64,000 nt of DNA from Capronia americana (GCA_016110215.1 JADWQD010000005.1:682001-746000); one strand, 5' to 3'. Positions 11,789-23,566 are shown, numbered from the stretch's first letter. A program made the numbers and translations. Notes: generated from the sequence alone by a model not told the origin.

Positions 11789-13325
11789 ATGACGACTCAG
11801 GTTACGCCGTCTAAACAGGTACATTTGCCACTTGCATCATTGACTCGTCGCCGAAAGGTCCATATTATTAACGGATACGCGCAGGCGGCTGCGAGCCTCG
11901 AATCCCTCAAAGTCAAGGACAGTCCGATCAAGAAACTCAATTTCGACACGGAGAACAAGGAAAACATGCCTGTCACCGTCGAGTCATCCGAGTCCGCTGC
12001 CACACCCGCGTCTGAGTCCGAGAAGAAGCCTGTGCCAGAGCTCAAAGAGCAGATGGAGCAACCCAAAGCCGCAAAGACCCCCAAAGAGCTAGAGAAGGAG
12101 GAGCCTCTATTACAAGAGAATCCCCATCGCTTCGTTCTCTTCCCTCTCAAGTACCATGAGATTGTAAGTGTCACGTCTCGCAATGCCTCTCTGTTCCGCT
12201 ATCTCCCCTGTCCATTGAGATAATCAATCTTCAACATGACGGCTAACACAGTGCAGTGGAACATGTACAAGCGTGCTGAGGCTAGCTTTTGGACAGCAGA
12301 AGAAGTTGACCTGTCCAAAGACCTGCACGATTGGCACAACCGACTGAACAATGATGAACGCTACTTCGTCTCCCACGTCCTAGCTTTCTTCGCCGCTTCC
12401 GACGGTATTGTCAACGAGAACCTACTGGAGCGTTTCAGCGCCGAAGTGCAGGTACCTGAAGCGCGTTGCTTCTATGGGTACGTGTCCTGATGCCCTGCAC
12501 TACTGCCTCGGATACTAATGGCCTCCCAGCTTCCAAGTCATGATGGAGAATATCCACTCTGAGATGTACTCGCTTCTCATCGACACATACGTGAAGGATC
12601 CTAAAGAGAAGACATACCTATTTGATGCTATCGACACCATCCCCTGCATCCGCAAGAAGGCCGACTGGGCTCTTCGATGGATCTCCGATAAGGAATCTAC
12701 TTTCGCTCAACGACTGGTTGCTTTCGCAGCCGTCGAGGGTATCTTCTTCTCCGGATCATTTGCTTCAATCTTCTGGCTCAAGAGCAAGGGTCTGATGCCA
12801 GGCCTCACCTTTTCAAATGAACTCATCTCTCGAGATGAGGGTATGCACACCGATTTTGCATGCCTGCTCCTGCAACATCTCAAGCACAAGCCCGACCCAA
12901 AGCTCATTGAAAAAGTCATCATGGAAGCAGTCGCTATTGAAAAAGAGTTCTTAACTGAAGCGCTCCCTGTCGGTTTGCTGGGCATGAACTCCAAGCTCAT
13001 GTGCCAGTACATTGAGTTTGTCGCCGACCGTTTGCTGCTGGCCATGGGCAACAAGCGAGTCTACAATGCTCAGAACCCATTCCCATTTGTAAGCATGTCC
13101 TTCTACATGATTCTAGTACTCGAGTGCTAACCCTCCTTGCAGATGGAGAACATTTCACTCGCCGGCAAGACAAACTTCTTCGAGAAGCGTGTCGGTGACT
13201 ACCAGAAGAGCGGTGTCATGTCCTCCACCAGCAAAAAACCCGAAGACAAGTCGTCGGCTTCATCACCCAGTCAAGGGAAGACTGAGGAATCCAGCAACGG
13301 CATCAGCTTTGACGAAGACTTCTAA
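11789..13325 (+). CDS. rnr2: Ribonucleoside-diphosphate reductase small subunit (R2)
   Basis: Five exons (11789-11818, 11885-12163, 12257-12477, 12530-13088, 13143-13325) give 423 residues. All four introns are GT..AG and keep the frame. The first exon encodes only ten residues (MTTQVTPSKQ). The ferritin-like fold shows the diiron ligands: an Asp in LSKDLHDW, ENIHSEMY with E-x2-H and the adjacent radical Tyr, the Glu in AAVEGIFFSGS, and the second E-x2-H in SRDEGMHTDFA. The C-terminus ends in SFDEDF, the acidic tail by which R2 binds the large subunit. The enzyme makes deoxyribonucleotides and is normally induced in S phase and by DNA damage. Confidence 0.97.
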
Positions 13326-14569
13326 ATTGCTCCAGCTATCATTATGACGACTTGATCTGTTCGAGGTACTCGGCGGCGTACGGCGTTCTCGGAGGTCCGG
13401 ATGAAGGAAATGAAAACCTTAGAAGGTGGCTCATGCTTTCTCCACTTTTGTTATACCCACTTTCATCATACGTATTGTCATAGGCGCCGGTAAAGAAAAC
13501 CCATCGTGGCAGGCTTGGACGGCGCTTGAGCAAAGACTTATTTCATGATCACTGCCGGACTGCTGTTGACCACAGTTTATCCTCACCTCTCTCTGCGCGA
13601 CACAAGCCAGAAAGGGTACTGCTACAGTATTGGAAATTCGGGCATCGGGGGACTCAAACCTTGGCGGTATGCGGGCTTTGTACGGAACACATACATATTA
13701 GTTCAGGATCGGAATCGAAAACACGCGCAGCTGTCTACACAGTATGCCTTCCTGCCTACTTCGAACGTCAGGTAACCCCCTGTGCCCCCTGCATTAGCGA
13801 GCTTTACCAGCCTCGTTGGCTTGGGCGGTTCGGAACCATATTGATCCGTAGACCAAGCGACAAGAAAACGAACAGATGCTGTACGTACTGCATTACCCGA
13901 GAGCACAGAGTAGGGCCCGGCGATACGAAGACTCGTAATGGGCTTGTCACTTAATATTCCAGGTACTTGTCGTTGTCATTGACAACGGTACAAGCACGAG
14001 CAGAGTACGAGTCAGATACGAGGTCAAATCGCTGGTTTTACTAGCAAGCGCTCAACATGCTTGTGCAAAGTCCAAGGTGGGCGACGTAGACTCGGCCACC
14101 GCTCCAGACCCTATTGTCGACACACCTCCGAGCTTTGAAAGTCCCTTCATGCCCGATGAATGGTTCCTGTTCTGCAAAGATTGTCCCGTCTCGAGTCTGC
14201 TTCGGTATCGCCCGAGGAGGACATTGCCGTGGATTCCGTTTCCACATTTCTCGATCCGTGTTCACATGTTGTGACACCTTCGTATCCGAGCACTTCCTTA
14301 TGATCCTGTATAGCTGCGTGTGCCGTCTTGGTCAGGGTTTTGATGGAGATCATGCTTGCGATGGAGATGAAGATCGACACTGACCCCGTCCCCCCTGCGG
14401 CCTTTCGAGGGCCTCGCCACCTTCCCGCTCAGCAGCCAACGACGGTCTCTCTCACAATCGGCTCGTGGATACGGATAATTCTTGTGCTTGTAGAACGCAC
14501 ACACAGGCCAGAAGCCACTGGGGCACTCACTCACTAGCACGATGGGATCCGTTTCGTGGCTAGAACCCC
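13326..14569. other. Intergenic, 1.24 kb, convergent gene ends
   Basis: Lies between the 3' ends of rnr2 and the SRP9/21 gene. Open frames here (for example 13526-13954) have no recognisable content. A short hairpin, CGTTGTC-att-GACAACG, sits at 13971-13987, too far from either gene to be an obvious processing signal. Confidence 0.4.
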
Positions 14570-15130
14570 TCATTTCTTGCTCTTCTTTTTCTTTGCCTTT
14601 CCACCGCTCCCACCTCCAGCGTGCTGCGTGACCGCCGCTGGCGGCGCAGTCGCAACTTTATCCTCAGTCTTCACGACTGCGCTGTCAATATCCATCTTAT
14701 CGGCATCGCCCTCCGCGGGAGATACGCCAGCCGCAGGAGCAGAGGCGGCGGCAGCAGTGCTGGGCGTCTCAATGGTCTCCCCCTTTGCTAATCTTCCCAG
14801 ACCGGTCAACAGCCTGCCCACCTCAGCGGCCTTGTCGGTCCTGTATTTCAGGCAGATCCCGCTTTCGGGATGGTATGTCTTCAGCGTCAGTGTCGCGGAA
14901 CGGTCGCGCTTAGGTTGTGCTTGTGTAGAGGTTTCTGCCGCTGATTCGGTGGCCGAGGCGGGTGTGTCCTTTGAAGGGCCAGGCTTGGGTTTCGGTCCGG
15001 AGGGGGACTTTGCCTTTGCATTCGGTTTGCGCGGGAGGGAGTATTTCGTTGTGATGCGCGTGGTGGGGTACGCTTGGATGAGGAGGGAGGACTGGTGGAG
15101 GTAGACGTTTAGATCAGAGAAATAAGGCAT
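14570..15130 (-). CDS. Signal recognition particle SRP9/SRP21 family protein
   Basis: Single exon, 186 residues, starting at the ATG at 15130; the frame continues upstream without an ATG. The SRP9-21 domain is split in the fungal way. The N-terminal half is MPYFSDLNVYLHQSSLLIQA then TTRITTKYSLPRK. A low-complexity Pro/Lys/Ser insert follows, and then the second half LKTYHPESGICLKYRTDKAA with VGRLLTGLGRLA. The tail is Ala/Pro-rich and ends in KKKKSKK. The protein binds the Alu domain of SRP RNA in the cytoplasm and helps target secretory proteins to the ER. Confidence 0.9.
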   Translation of the reverse strand: MPYFSDLNVYLHQSSLLIQAYPTTRITTKYSLPRKPNAKAKSPSGPKPKPGPSKDTPASATESAAETSTQAQPKRDRSATLTLKTYHPESGICLKYRTDKAAEVGRLLTGLGRLAKGETIETPSTAAAASAPAAGVSPAEGDADKMDIDSAVVKTEDKVATAPPAAVTQHAGGGSGGKAKKKKSKK

Positions 15131-16389
15131 TTTGACGGGTAGACCATTAACTACCAAGGAGAAAGTGTCTCGTCCTGTAGATTGATTGACGGGTTAAGTT
15201 TGAGTGAGTGAGATATTTACAATTTTGTGGGTGCTATCTCGACATGTTTAAAGTCAAGACAGTTCTGAGAAGATGTGCAATAGAAGGGTAACTTAGGCGT
15301 GAGTGTGAATATGTACCACGCCCGGCTCCTTTGTGTCCTATTAGTACCTGTGTTGGAAGGACTGAAAGACGGTGTCGCTTTGATCATTCACAGAAGCCTC
15401 CTGGGTGTTGTGGGTGTCCAAGGCGAAATCGATCAGTGCATGCGGAGGAGATGCGCGGGAGCGTTCTCGTGTCTTGGCCCGATCTTGCCGCTTTAAAACC
15501 CGCACCAGCTCGCGGCTCACACTCCTCTCACCTTCTACTCACCCTTCATGTCGGCCTTGCCTCGACGGGCCTTTCTCGTCCTGCAGTCATACCTGTGCAC
15601 AGTCCTCCACACTGGATGCGGCCCATTTCTGGGACCTCTAGGGATCGCATTCTGCGTTTCACGCTTCCATGCCGCCGAGGATACCCCTTCCCTCCGTCTT
15701 GACCTAATCCTCATCCTCTACGCCTATGTTCACAGCAGAAAGCAGGATTACCCTAATCTATTCACTTCCTGGGCGCTGGGGACTCCTTACGTGGCGTCAT
15801 GATGCTTTCCTCCTGCTGAGCTTGGCGTCCACGCTCGATTCAGAAGGTATCACAGATCCCACGCTTGAGCCACGTCAGGTCCGTGGTATCAACGACAACG
15901 GAGAACAAAAAGGGAGGGCAAATCAGATCCGTGGGCCGTTGGCTTTCCCTTCTGTCGCAAAAAACCCGAGGGGGAAGGCCATCTGCGGCGACAGGATTTT
16001 CTTCTGTCCTGTTGCCTCTTCCTTACCGTAAGGATCTGTTTTTCGCTAGGCCGCTCACGATACGAGAGTCGAAGGCCTAGCACACCGACGAGCCTCTTGT
16101 CGACAGTGCTCTATATCCCTGCCCCTGCTGTCGTTTCTCGGATTCGTTCACGAGGCACTCCGCAGCCACGTAGATCATCAAATGGATGCATGCGAACGAT
16201 TGAGACGGTTGCATTCGTAGACCAAATCGTTTCTTTGGCTTTGACTCTCGTTCGGCTCTTGCACTGTTGTTAAACGGCCTCGGGCCTCTGCCTCTGAGGT
16301 GGTGAGCGGAATGCTCGCCAGACGTGACGGTCAGACGATGCTCGCTCTTTTTCAGCAGCTATGTTCAAACGATTCTCACTTCCCTATCG
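15131..16389. other. Intergenic, 1.26 kb, boundary between housekeeping block and accessory island
   Basis: Several overlapping plus-strand open frames (15299-16080) lack domains and splice continuity. The accessory gene set begins on its right side. No mobile-element ends, target-site repeats or tRNA were seen at this boundary. Confidence 0.45.
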
Positions 16390-17133
16390 TCAGTGATTGC
16401 TATAATGCTTGGGCCACCTCTGGATGGCCTCCTTGAAGCCCATGCCGCGCCTGACGTCGTCCATCAATCCGTCATCCGCTTCCTTGTGCACGGGCAACAA
16501 CCGCACCACCTCGGCCAGCTTCTCCCTCGGAATCACACAACACACCATCTCGGCTTCGTCCGCGACCAACACGTCCCCGGGCTTGACGACCACGTCGCCA
16601 ATCTTTAACGGCACATCCACCGCCCACGGCTTGGCCTGCAGGCTCGTACCGGGGCTCGTCAGCGCCTTGCTCCAGCACTGGAACCCCCCGTCCTTGCACA
16701 CCTGGCCGCAGCCGACGATGTCGCGGGCCCGGCCGTCTATGACGCATCCCTTCACGCCGCGGACTTTGTAGCGCGTGGCCACAATGTCGCCTACCAGGGC
16801 TGCAATCTGGTGGGTGGGCTGTTGCAGGAGCACAACCGAGCCCGATGGCGCGACGTCAGTGAAATGTTTGTCACTCGGCACGTTGGACTCGGGCGGCACG
16901 ATCATCCCGTCGTACTGGGTGCCGGGCGTGTGGGCGGTGTCGACGAAGAGGACCGTGCTGATCGGGGCGACCAGGCGGGCGGTGCAGCCATGGCGCGTGG
17001 GGATGGGCGAGATGTCGCGAAGGTAGCCGGCGAAAGGGACGTGGAGCTTGAGCAACGCGTCCGAGACGTCGCAGGGCGAGTATGATTGCGCGATTTCAGC
17101 GCATAAAGAGGCTATGTCGAGATCGGGCGCCAT
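16390..17133 (-). CDS. RraA-like protein (HMG/CHA aldolase, demethylmenaquinone methyltransferase-like fold)
   Basis: Single exon, 247 residues. It begins MAPDLDIASLCAEIAQSYSP followed by CDVSDAL, the usual opening of RraA-fold proteins. The central block GCVIDGRARDI includes the G-x-R-D segment used for divalent metal and pyruvate binding in class II aldolases of this fold. The C-terminus GDVLVADEAEMVCCVIPRE is typical. Family members cleave 4-hydroxy-4-methyl-2-oxoglutarate-type acids to pyruvate or decarboxylate oxaloacetate; others regulate RNase E in bacteria. In this setting a lyase or decarboxylase role is likely. It is the left-most gene of the metabolic set and lies in tandem with the flavin reductase. 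Confidence 0.85.
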   Translation of the reverse strand: MAPDLDIASLCAEIAQSYSPCDVSDALLKLHVPFAGYLRDISPIPTRHGCTARLVAPISTVLFVDTAHTPGTQYDGMIVPPESNVPSDKHFTDVAPSGSVVLLQQPTHQIAALVGDIVATRYKVRGVKGCVIDGRARDIVGCGQVCKDGGFQCWSKALTSPGTSLQAKPWAVDVPLKIGDVVVKPGDVLVADEAEMVCCVIPREKLAEVVRLLPVHKEADDGLMDDVRRGMGFKEAIQRWPKHYSNH

Positions 17134-17609
17134 GGTGTCTCGGCGCTGGAGGCGGAGGCAGAGGTCAAGATGACAGTCAGATGGTACACAGTAGGGGTAT
17201 TTCGTCCCAAAATGTTCTCCATTTGGAGATCATTCTTGATATATGTGCTCTGTGTGTCTGCATGTAGCCTTCGGCTTCCTCGGCAGTAATTAGATGAGTT
17301 GGAGATTCTGTCCTCGAACACGTCCGCTGATTATGTTGTCGACGAGAAGTCCACCTTTACCCCAGCGAGACACTCGCCTCTCCGCACAGACGTTCTCAGA
17401 TTGGGGACTCTCCTCCACGGCTTCAACGACGACTTCTCGATCCATCAGATCGCGCCGATCCGACCGTCTTGCCGCGCATTTGTGCAACGACAATCCAAAC
17501 ATGTCTAAGCTCCCCTCAAACCTTCTAAAATATGAATGTCTATATCGCTTCTCTATCATGTTGTAACAGCTCTAGCTCGCTCACAATGCAGTCGCACGAT
17601 GATATGTAA
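17134..17609. other. Intergenic, 476 bp
   Basis: Promoter of the RraA-like gene and 3' flank of the flavin reductase gene. A plus-strand frame at 17294-17566 has no recognisable content. Confidence 0.4.
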
Positions 17610-19086
17610 TTAGCCACTCTTGGAGACACTAAGTCTCGTATCTGTAGGCAGCAACCCTACTCCCATCCTCTGAATCTGTGAAGCATAGTATTTGGTCTGA
17701 AACCCGGCACCGACCTGCTTGACCAGGAGCTGGCGGAACAGCCAGGGAAGGCGCAGCGGGGCCAGAGACACTTCCGCCTCCTCGTCGGGGAGCTTTTCAC
17801 TGTTGAGTATGATATCCTTTGGCAAGCTGGGGAGCACTGCGGCCGGCCGTGCGATGCCGATCAAGTCACACGCGCCCGACTTTAGTGCTGCTTCCATGCC
17901 GACTCGCGTCCTGAAACCCCCGGTTACCATGAGGGCAAGCTCGGGAAAGGCTTCCCGGACGGTGTGGGCAAACTCCAAGAAAAAGCTCTCCCTCGCGGAC
18001 GTTCTCGCGGCGTCCCTGGACGGTAGTGTGGATGCTACTGTAGGTTCGGCCATCATCCGAGGCTTTTCGTACGTGCCGCCGGATATCTCGATGAAGTCGA
18101 TTCCGCATTCAACCATCAGTCGGATCTGGTCAATCACATCGGAGACAGACTCGGAGGAAGCGGCGTCGACGCTATTCAACTTGATCCCGATGCAGAATTC
18201 TCTGCTCGTCGCATTTCTGATGGCCCGGATGATGCGGACAACAATCTCGGCCCGCTTTTGAGGAGTGCCGCCGAAGTCGTCACTGCGACGGTTTGACTCG
18301 GGAGACAGAAATTGGGCAAGCAAATATCCATGCCTATGACCACCGTCAGAACCTCAGACCGAATCCAAATGCCTCATGAACTCACGCTCCATGGATCTGC
18401 ACGCCCTTGAAGCCGGCTTCGAACGACTGTTTTGCTGCGGCTACGAACTGATCCACGACGCCACCCTCGCCGGATATTTCCTGGACAGTCAACTCCCTCG
18501 GGGTTCCGAAGATCAAAGCAACGGCAAGCCGCTCCATCAAACTAGGCCCGAAGTCCATCTTTACCGCAGAGGGAGCAACTGTCTTGGCGAAAATGGAACG
18601 ATTGCCAGCCCCGAGGGGCGATTGGCGTCCTGGATGGCAAAGCTGAACAATCGTCGGCGTTCCCTGGCGTTGGCAGGCTTTGGCCCAGGTTTTCCAAGCT
18701 TCTTGGGCAGCTTCCGAAGGAGGAGACGACTTCTTGGATGACGGGATGGCCACGTCTTCTGGCCCCCCGAGATAGACTTCAGATACTTGTACGTTTCCTT
18801 GGGTCGCCATTAGTGTCGAAAGGTTGAAAGAAACACTTCCTCCGACCTGTCAATATCATGCCCCAACCGCCATCAGCCCATTTTCCGTACGCATTGACGA
18901 ATTTCTCGCTCGGATGATGATTTGGTGACATCGACTCGGCCATTGCCGCCTAGCGTTCGTTAAACATGATGCTCATTCACGGAAACGTACATTCCTCCTT
19001 ATGAGAGGACTGGCTCCACGCACTTTGCAAAGCCGATTTGAAAGGCGGAGACCACATGGTAGTGTGATTCCGGTTGAGAGCAACAT
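17610..19086 (-). CDS. NADH:flavin oxidoreductase, old yellow enzyme family
   Basis: Four exons (19086-19024, 18949-18847, 18797-18386, 18333-17610) give 433 residues. The first exon encodes MLLSTGITLPCGLRLSNRLC plus a Lys, the second AAMAESMSPN through WADGGWGMILT; both match the start of the TIM-barrel family. LCHPGRQSP, FKGVQIHGAHGYLLAQFLSP and MVTGGFRTR supply the FMN and active-site segments. Introns are 74, 49 and 52 nt. Intron 2 has a weak donor (GTCGGA) and ends in AAG rather than YAG. Without it the protein would lose its first 55 residues. Enzymes of this family reduce activated C=C bonds or nitro groups with NAD(P)H. The start is fixed by the family N-terminus. Confidence 0.88.
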
Positions 19087-19803
19087 GGGAGAGCCACGCA
19101 GAAGGATAGACTAGACCTTCAGGTACCGAGAGAAGCGATGACAGTAATAGCGAGGAGGCCAGGTGTCGATGGTTGACCAAGACGGCAGGTGGTGAGTATT
19201 GCCATTCTCAGAGCGCCATGACCGAGCGATGCATGAGGTCTTGAGTTCGTAGCTCCTTTCGTTCGAACATTATTTGCGGACAGATTGAAGTGGCCGTCGG
19301 TGTTGAATTGCACCGCCGCCCGACACAATGCGGCTCGACATGACACCCCACGAGACACTAATAGGCAGATACTGTTCGAGGATCTCGGGCGATTGTGTAC
19401 GAGACTTTCTCGCGATCACGTGAACTGCGGCTCAATTGCTTCTGTACGCAGTGGGGAAAATGGAGAAAATCCAATGGGCCTCGGCATTTGCCTAAAATGT
19501 TGCCAAGGCTCACATTGTCCGGGCCCGCCACATACTGTGTCCTACTATCGTGACTATGTACTTGGGACTCAACGATATCGCTATCCTAAAGGTGATGAGG
19601 CTTTCGTACTAGTTCATTATTGAAGACGTCCTGACCCTGGCTCACTCTGCCAGTTCGACCTACCCGCGGGAACGGACGGATGCGGACACTCTTCTCCCGA
19701 GAACGACTCAGGCAGACCTTGCCTCACATTGTGGTACTCTCTGAACCCTACATGAGGTACTGCAATACTGTGTTAGGAGCAATTCTTCGACGCCCGCTAG
19801 TAT
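19087..19803. other. Intergenic, 717 bp
   Basis: Upstream region of the flavin reductase gene and 3' flank of the UNC93-like gene. No gene or clear element seen. Confidence 0.4.
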
Positions 19804-21464
19804 CTATCCCCTGGTCTCTACGACTGCAGCCTTCGCAGGACCTTTAGCCGCGAGATCAGCTTCGTCGCCCGCATTTCGTTTGTCCATGTCAATCTCGTCG
19901 AAACCCAATTCCTTTCGCACGTGCATCGGGATGGTGACGCTCTCCTCCTTGCCGTAGTTGGTGTCGGTGGTGTATCTGTAGGCGATGAAGAAGAGAATGG
20001 GCCAGCAGAGGGTCGTGAGGGCGAAGAGAGCCCCGTTGATGTTCTGGTAGGGAATTCGAGTGGCATTGAGGCCGAAACACACCGATGTCCCCGCGCTAAG
20101 AACTAGAAGAGCACACAGTCAATTCGTTTGCCCCGCATGTGAAAACCGATGGGGAAAAGACTTACATCCGACGTATAGGCCACCGAGTGCAGCGGTCTTG
20201 CGTGGATCGTTGGTGAACGTCGACAGAGTGTACAAGACGACGCCCTGGAACCCACCATACAGGGCGGCGTACAGTAGGTAGATGACGATAGCACCGGCAT
20301 ATGCCTCGTCGTGGATGTCGATGTCCGGGCCTGGGACTGTCAGATCAAAGTCCCACGCCGCGAGCCAGGCGGTCTGAGCAATATATGTCCCGGTGAACCA
20401 GGTGCCCACAAATGCGGTCGCGATCGTGAGACGCCTCCTCCTTGCTCCAAAGCGTTGATTGTCCAAGATCCAGGCCACGAAGTATGTCATGGGTATTTGG
20501 ATAAGTCCGTTCAATAGGCTGTTCAGGGTCCGCGTCCGAAGATTGAAGATGTACGCATTCATGGTCGATTGGAAGGGGAACAACATCTCCGGAGTGAACA
20601 TGCAGGGAATCAACAACAAGACCCGCACATCTTTGAGGGCGTCAAGTGTGAGCTTGACCGTCTCTCGCGTGGACATTTGCTCGAATCGAGCGATCGAGGT
20701 GCCATCGCACCGCCTCAATTTCGCCGGTGGGAGGATGAGCGCTGCAAACCCAAGTGAAAAGACCTGGAGGACAATGAAGGTGATGTAAACAGCACGAGGA
20801 ACGCCGCTTGTGGTGGCATTCCAGGAGATCCCCAATGCGACGGCCGCCCCGATGGTGCCACCACCGAGGTTAAAAATCCACTGGATCGCACGCCAACGGC
20901 CTTTGTGCTTCTCCTCAGGGTATCCCACCGACATGGATACGGAAGTCGTCCAGAGCATTCCGGCCGTGAAGCCGAGATACACACCGGAGAATATGGGATA
21001 CCACATGTGGCCTTTTTCACTAAAGTACCACATTGCACCATTGAAGACGGGGTAGCCGGTACATGCCACCAGAAGCGTGATGCGAGGGCCGAAGATGTTG
21101 AGGATGGTCCCGGCCGCCACTGAGGAAACGGCGAAGATACCGTTCAAGACACCGCTGGTTATGTTGGCCATGCGAAAAGAAGATGGTTGGCCGCCGCCAG
21201 CACCGAGCAGCTGTGTCTTTGTCAAAACTCGGGATGACTTGCGCCAATTGGGTCACTTACGTTCAAGGCCAGATAGAATCCTGGATTGAAGGCGATGCAC
21301 ATGCTGGACAACAAGATTTGGACCGATGGACTGTTCAAGCCGAGAAGTCAACATTGGGAACCCTCGAAGGTGTTAAGCAACTGATTGTTGGGTTGGACGT
21401 ACTTGTTACGCCGAAGCCATGGCAACTTGACGACAGCCGCGTCTTCTGCACCGACGGACGACAT
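19804..21464 (-). CDS. UNC93-like major facilitator transporter
   Basis: Four exons (21464-21403, 21330-21261, 21210-20166, 20102-19804) give 491 residues. All three introns (72, 50 and 63 nt) are GT..AG and keep the frame. The first helix is split: PSVQILLSSMCIAFNPGFYL then ALN joins LLGAGGG in the next exon. About eleven to twelve hydrophobic helices follow. The YFSEKGHMWYPIFSG and GRWRAIQWIFNLGG segments resemble fungal UNC93/DUF895 transporters, some of which sit in secondary-metabolite clusters. The C-terminal tail is charged and cytosolic. It probably moves the pathway substrate or product across the plasma membrane; substrate unknown. Divergent from the cyclase gene. Confidence 0.87.
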
Positions 21465-22346
21465 GATGAACTGTGCGTATCAGGCTTACTCCCAGAAGGA
21501 TGGTTGGAAAGTCCAGATTTCTCCTTATTCTTGCACTTTGACAAGCTGGGGAGGAGAACCTGGGCAGTTGGAAGATCAACTCCTGTCTTGACTTATATAC
21601 CCACCACCCTTATCGGGCCACCGGAAAGAAACCTTCAGGATGAAGCGACTGGTACCTGTATCCCGTCAAGGGAGCCAATATTGGATACCCCGAGACAAGC
21701 TGGAGAATACTTTCGCCAGGAAACTGACAAGGACACGCGCAAGATAAGGGCGGCCCCTTCAAAAGCGTCAACAAGAAAGTTGACTTGCGATAGGGATAGA
21801 CAAGAAGGCATGAGCACCATTCGTTGTCGACTCCCTTCTTAGGGAGCAGATCTATCTGTGTAGGTTCCGTATCTCGCGGTCTGAAACCGCGAGGTCGGTG
21901 TACAGATAGCCATCTCAGGTTGGCAGCCTACAACGACCGCGCGGGAATCCGGTGATAAGCCTTGCCCTGGTCGCGAGGTCCATGAATGAAGTCCTTCACA
22001 CTCGCTGCTGTCAGACCAAAACGCTCCAAGAATTAAGCTTCCAGCACGGTCGTCCCATTCTAGCCATGCGGTTCGTCGGCGGAAATCAGCCGTTAGAGTT
22101 TCATCATTCGTTGTGGACTGCTATCTTGGGCCGTCTTAACCGGGAGGATGGACTGGTGGCTCACGAATAGTCGCCAATCAGTGTATCGCTGTTAATACAC
22201 AGGGCCAGATCTGGGATATAATCATATCAACATCCTCGTATGAAGGGGGCAGCCCATTCCGTCCATGGCCAGACCACCGTCGCGTGTACTGTTGACTCTA
22301 GAGACCTAGTTCCAGGCTCATTCTTCTCAAGCCAGTTGCCGAGCAG
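21465..22346. promoter_or_regulatory. Shared divergent promoter of the UNC93-like transporter and the cyclase gene
   Basis: 882 bp between divergent start codons. It contains the nested palindrome at 21852-21909 and an upstream ATG at 22240, whose short frame (22240-22449) overlaps the cyclase start out of frame and could act as a uORF. No gene supported. Confidence 0.5.
21852..21909. promoter_or_regulatory. Nested inverted repeat, candidate operator for the cluster regulator
   Basis: Outer arms CTATCTGT (21852-21859) and ACAGATAG (21902-21909) and inner arms CTCGCGGT (21873-21880) and ACCGCGAG (21886-21893) are both perfect. The inner arms contain CGG-N7-CCG (21877-21889), the inverted CGG-triplet layout bound by many Zn2Cys6 factors. 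The 11-mer TCCGTATCTCG at 21866-21876 recurs at 23949-23959 before the amidase gene. Binding by the regulator at 28173 is inference. Confidence 0.45.
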
Positions 22347-23566
22347 ATGCCGGCCAGACCACCATTTGACAGTTTGCCGCTACGAACAGGTGATCCTCCG
22401 TTCTCGGCTTGGGGACTGTATGGCGATGATGACCAGCTGGGGACCTTGAACCTTCTTACCCCGGAAAATACCCTTGCCGCGGCGAAGGGAGAGATTCAGA
22501 CGGGGATCCGCGTCGCTCTCGACCCTCCTTTGGATGCGTTGGTCGCTCCGTCGATCGGTCGCAGAAAGCTTGCCCAAACGATCGTCCGCGTCGGGGACAA
22601 CATACCGGCTCATGATGATATCTTGGAGTTCAATACACAGGTAAGTAATTAAGATAGTTTCTGAGTCACACGAGCGACCACTGTCTGATAAGATTGCTTT
22701 AGATTGGAGCACAATGGGATGGGCTTCGACACATGACCTATCACAAGTCCAGTCTATTCTACAACAATACCCCGATCAACCAGATTTCCGGCGACAATGC
22801 CAATCGTGACGTTCTAGGGATTGACGGTAAGTGATTTCTTTTACCGGGCGTGATGCCACAGCGGTATCTCAAGTATAACCCAAGATCAATAGACTAATAG
22901 CTTGGTCTCAGCATGGGTTAAACGAGGATCGATCGCTGGCCGAGGTGTGCTCCTCGACTACTATGCCTATTCTGAACATGCGAAAAGAGAATACGGCCTG
23001 ATCAACTGTGCCCATGCGATCACTTACCAAGACCTTGTCGATTGTGCCAAGTACCAGGGCACAGAAATCCGGGAGGGAGACCTTCTCTTTGTCCGCTCTG
23101 GCTTTTGGGTCGGTTACGGACGCCTGACGGAGGAAGAGAAGACGGCCTGGGGTGCCGCAGTGCCGCGGGATTGTCGAGCTGTGGGCGTGGAAGCGACGAG
23201 AGCAATGGCGACATGGCTATGGGAGAGTGGTATTGCTGCGTGCGCCGGCGATGCTCCCGCGTGGGAGAAAGTCCCCAGCTGGGAGTGGCCTGCGTCTGCC
23301 GGACTCGAGGGGCTCAGTCTTCACGAAATCATGTTGGGCGGCTGGGGAATGCCTATCGGTGAGAGATTTCCAATTCGCCTGCTCAAGTATTACAGAGGAG
23401 AACGAGAGTAGTATGCTGACCCGTTGCGTCAGGCGAATTGTTTGATCTGGAAACACTCAGCGAAGTTTGCAAGGCGCACAAACGCTGGTCGTTCTTCGTC
23501 ACCAGTGCCCCTCTGCATGTCCGTGGAGGAGTGGGTAGCCCGCCGAATTGCATCGCCATCTTCTGA
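22347..23566 (+). CDS. Cyclase-family hydrolase (PF04199, kynurenine formamidase-like)
   Basis: Four exons (22347-22640, 22703-22826, 22912-23358, 23433-23566) give 332 residues; introns of 62, 85 and 74 nt keep the frame. The N-terminus has WGLYGDDDQLGTLNLLTPEN, typical of the fungal cyclase group. In bacterial kynurenine formamidases the metal site is HGTHxDxxxH. Here the matching place reads QIGAQWDGLRHMTYH (about residues 98-112), the fungal variant that keeps the Asp and later His. GRGVLLDYYAY, DLLFVRSGFW and the C-terminal SEVCKAHKRWSFFVTSAPLH with GGVGSPPNCIAI complete the fold. Members hydrolyse cyclic or N-formyl amides, or lactones. The last exon is essential, since intron retention would replace the conserved end. 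Confidence 0.88.

Noticed and set aside
13971..13987. Hairpin CGTTGTC-att-GACAACG as a terminator
   Set aside because: It lies 650 bp downstream of rnr2 and 580 bp from the SRP9/21 gene end. Pol II genes do not use such terminators.
18798..18810. ATG at 18810 as start of the flavin reductase
   Set aside because: It would remove the conserved first 55 residues. Two upstream exons splice in frame and restore LPCGLRLSNRL and the WADGGWGMILTGN motif.
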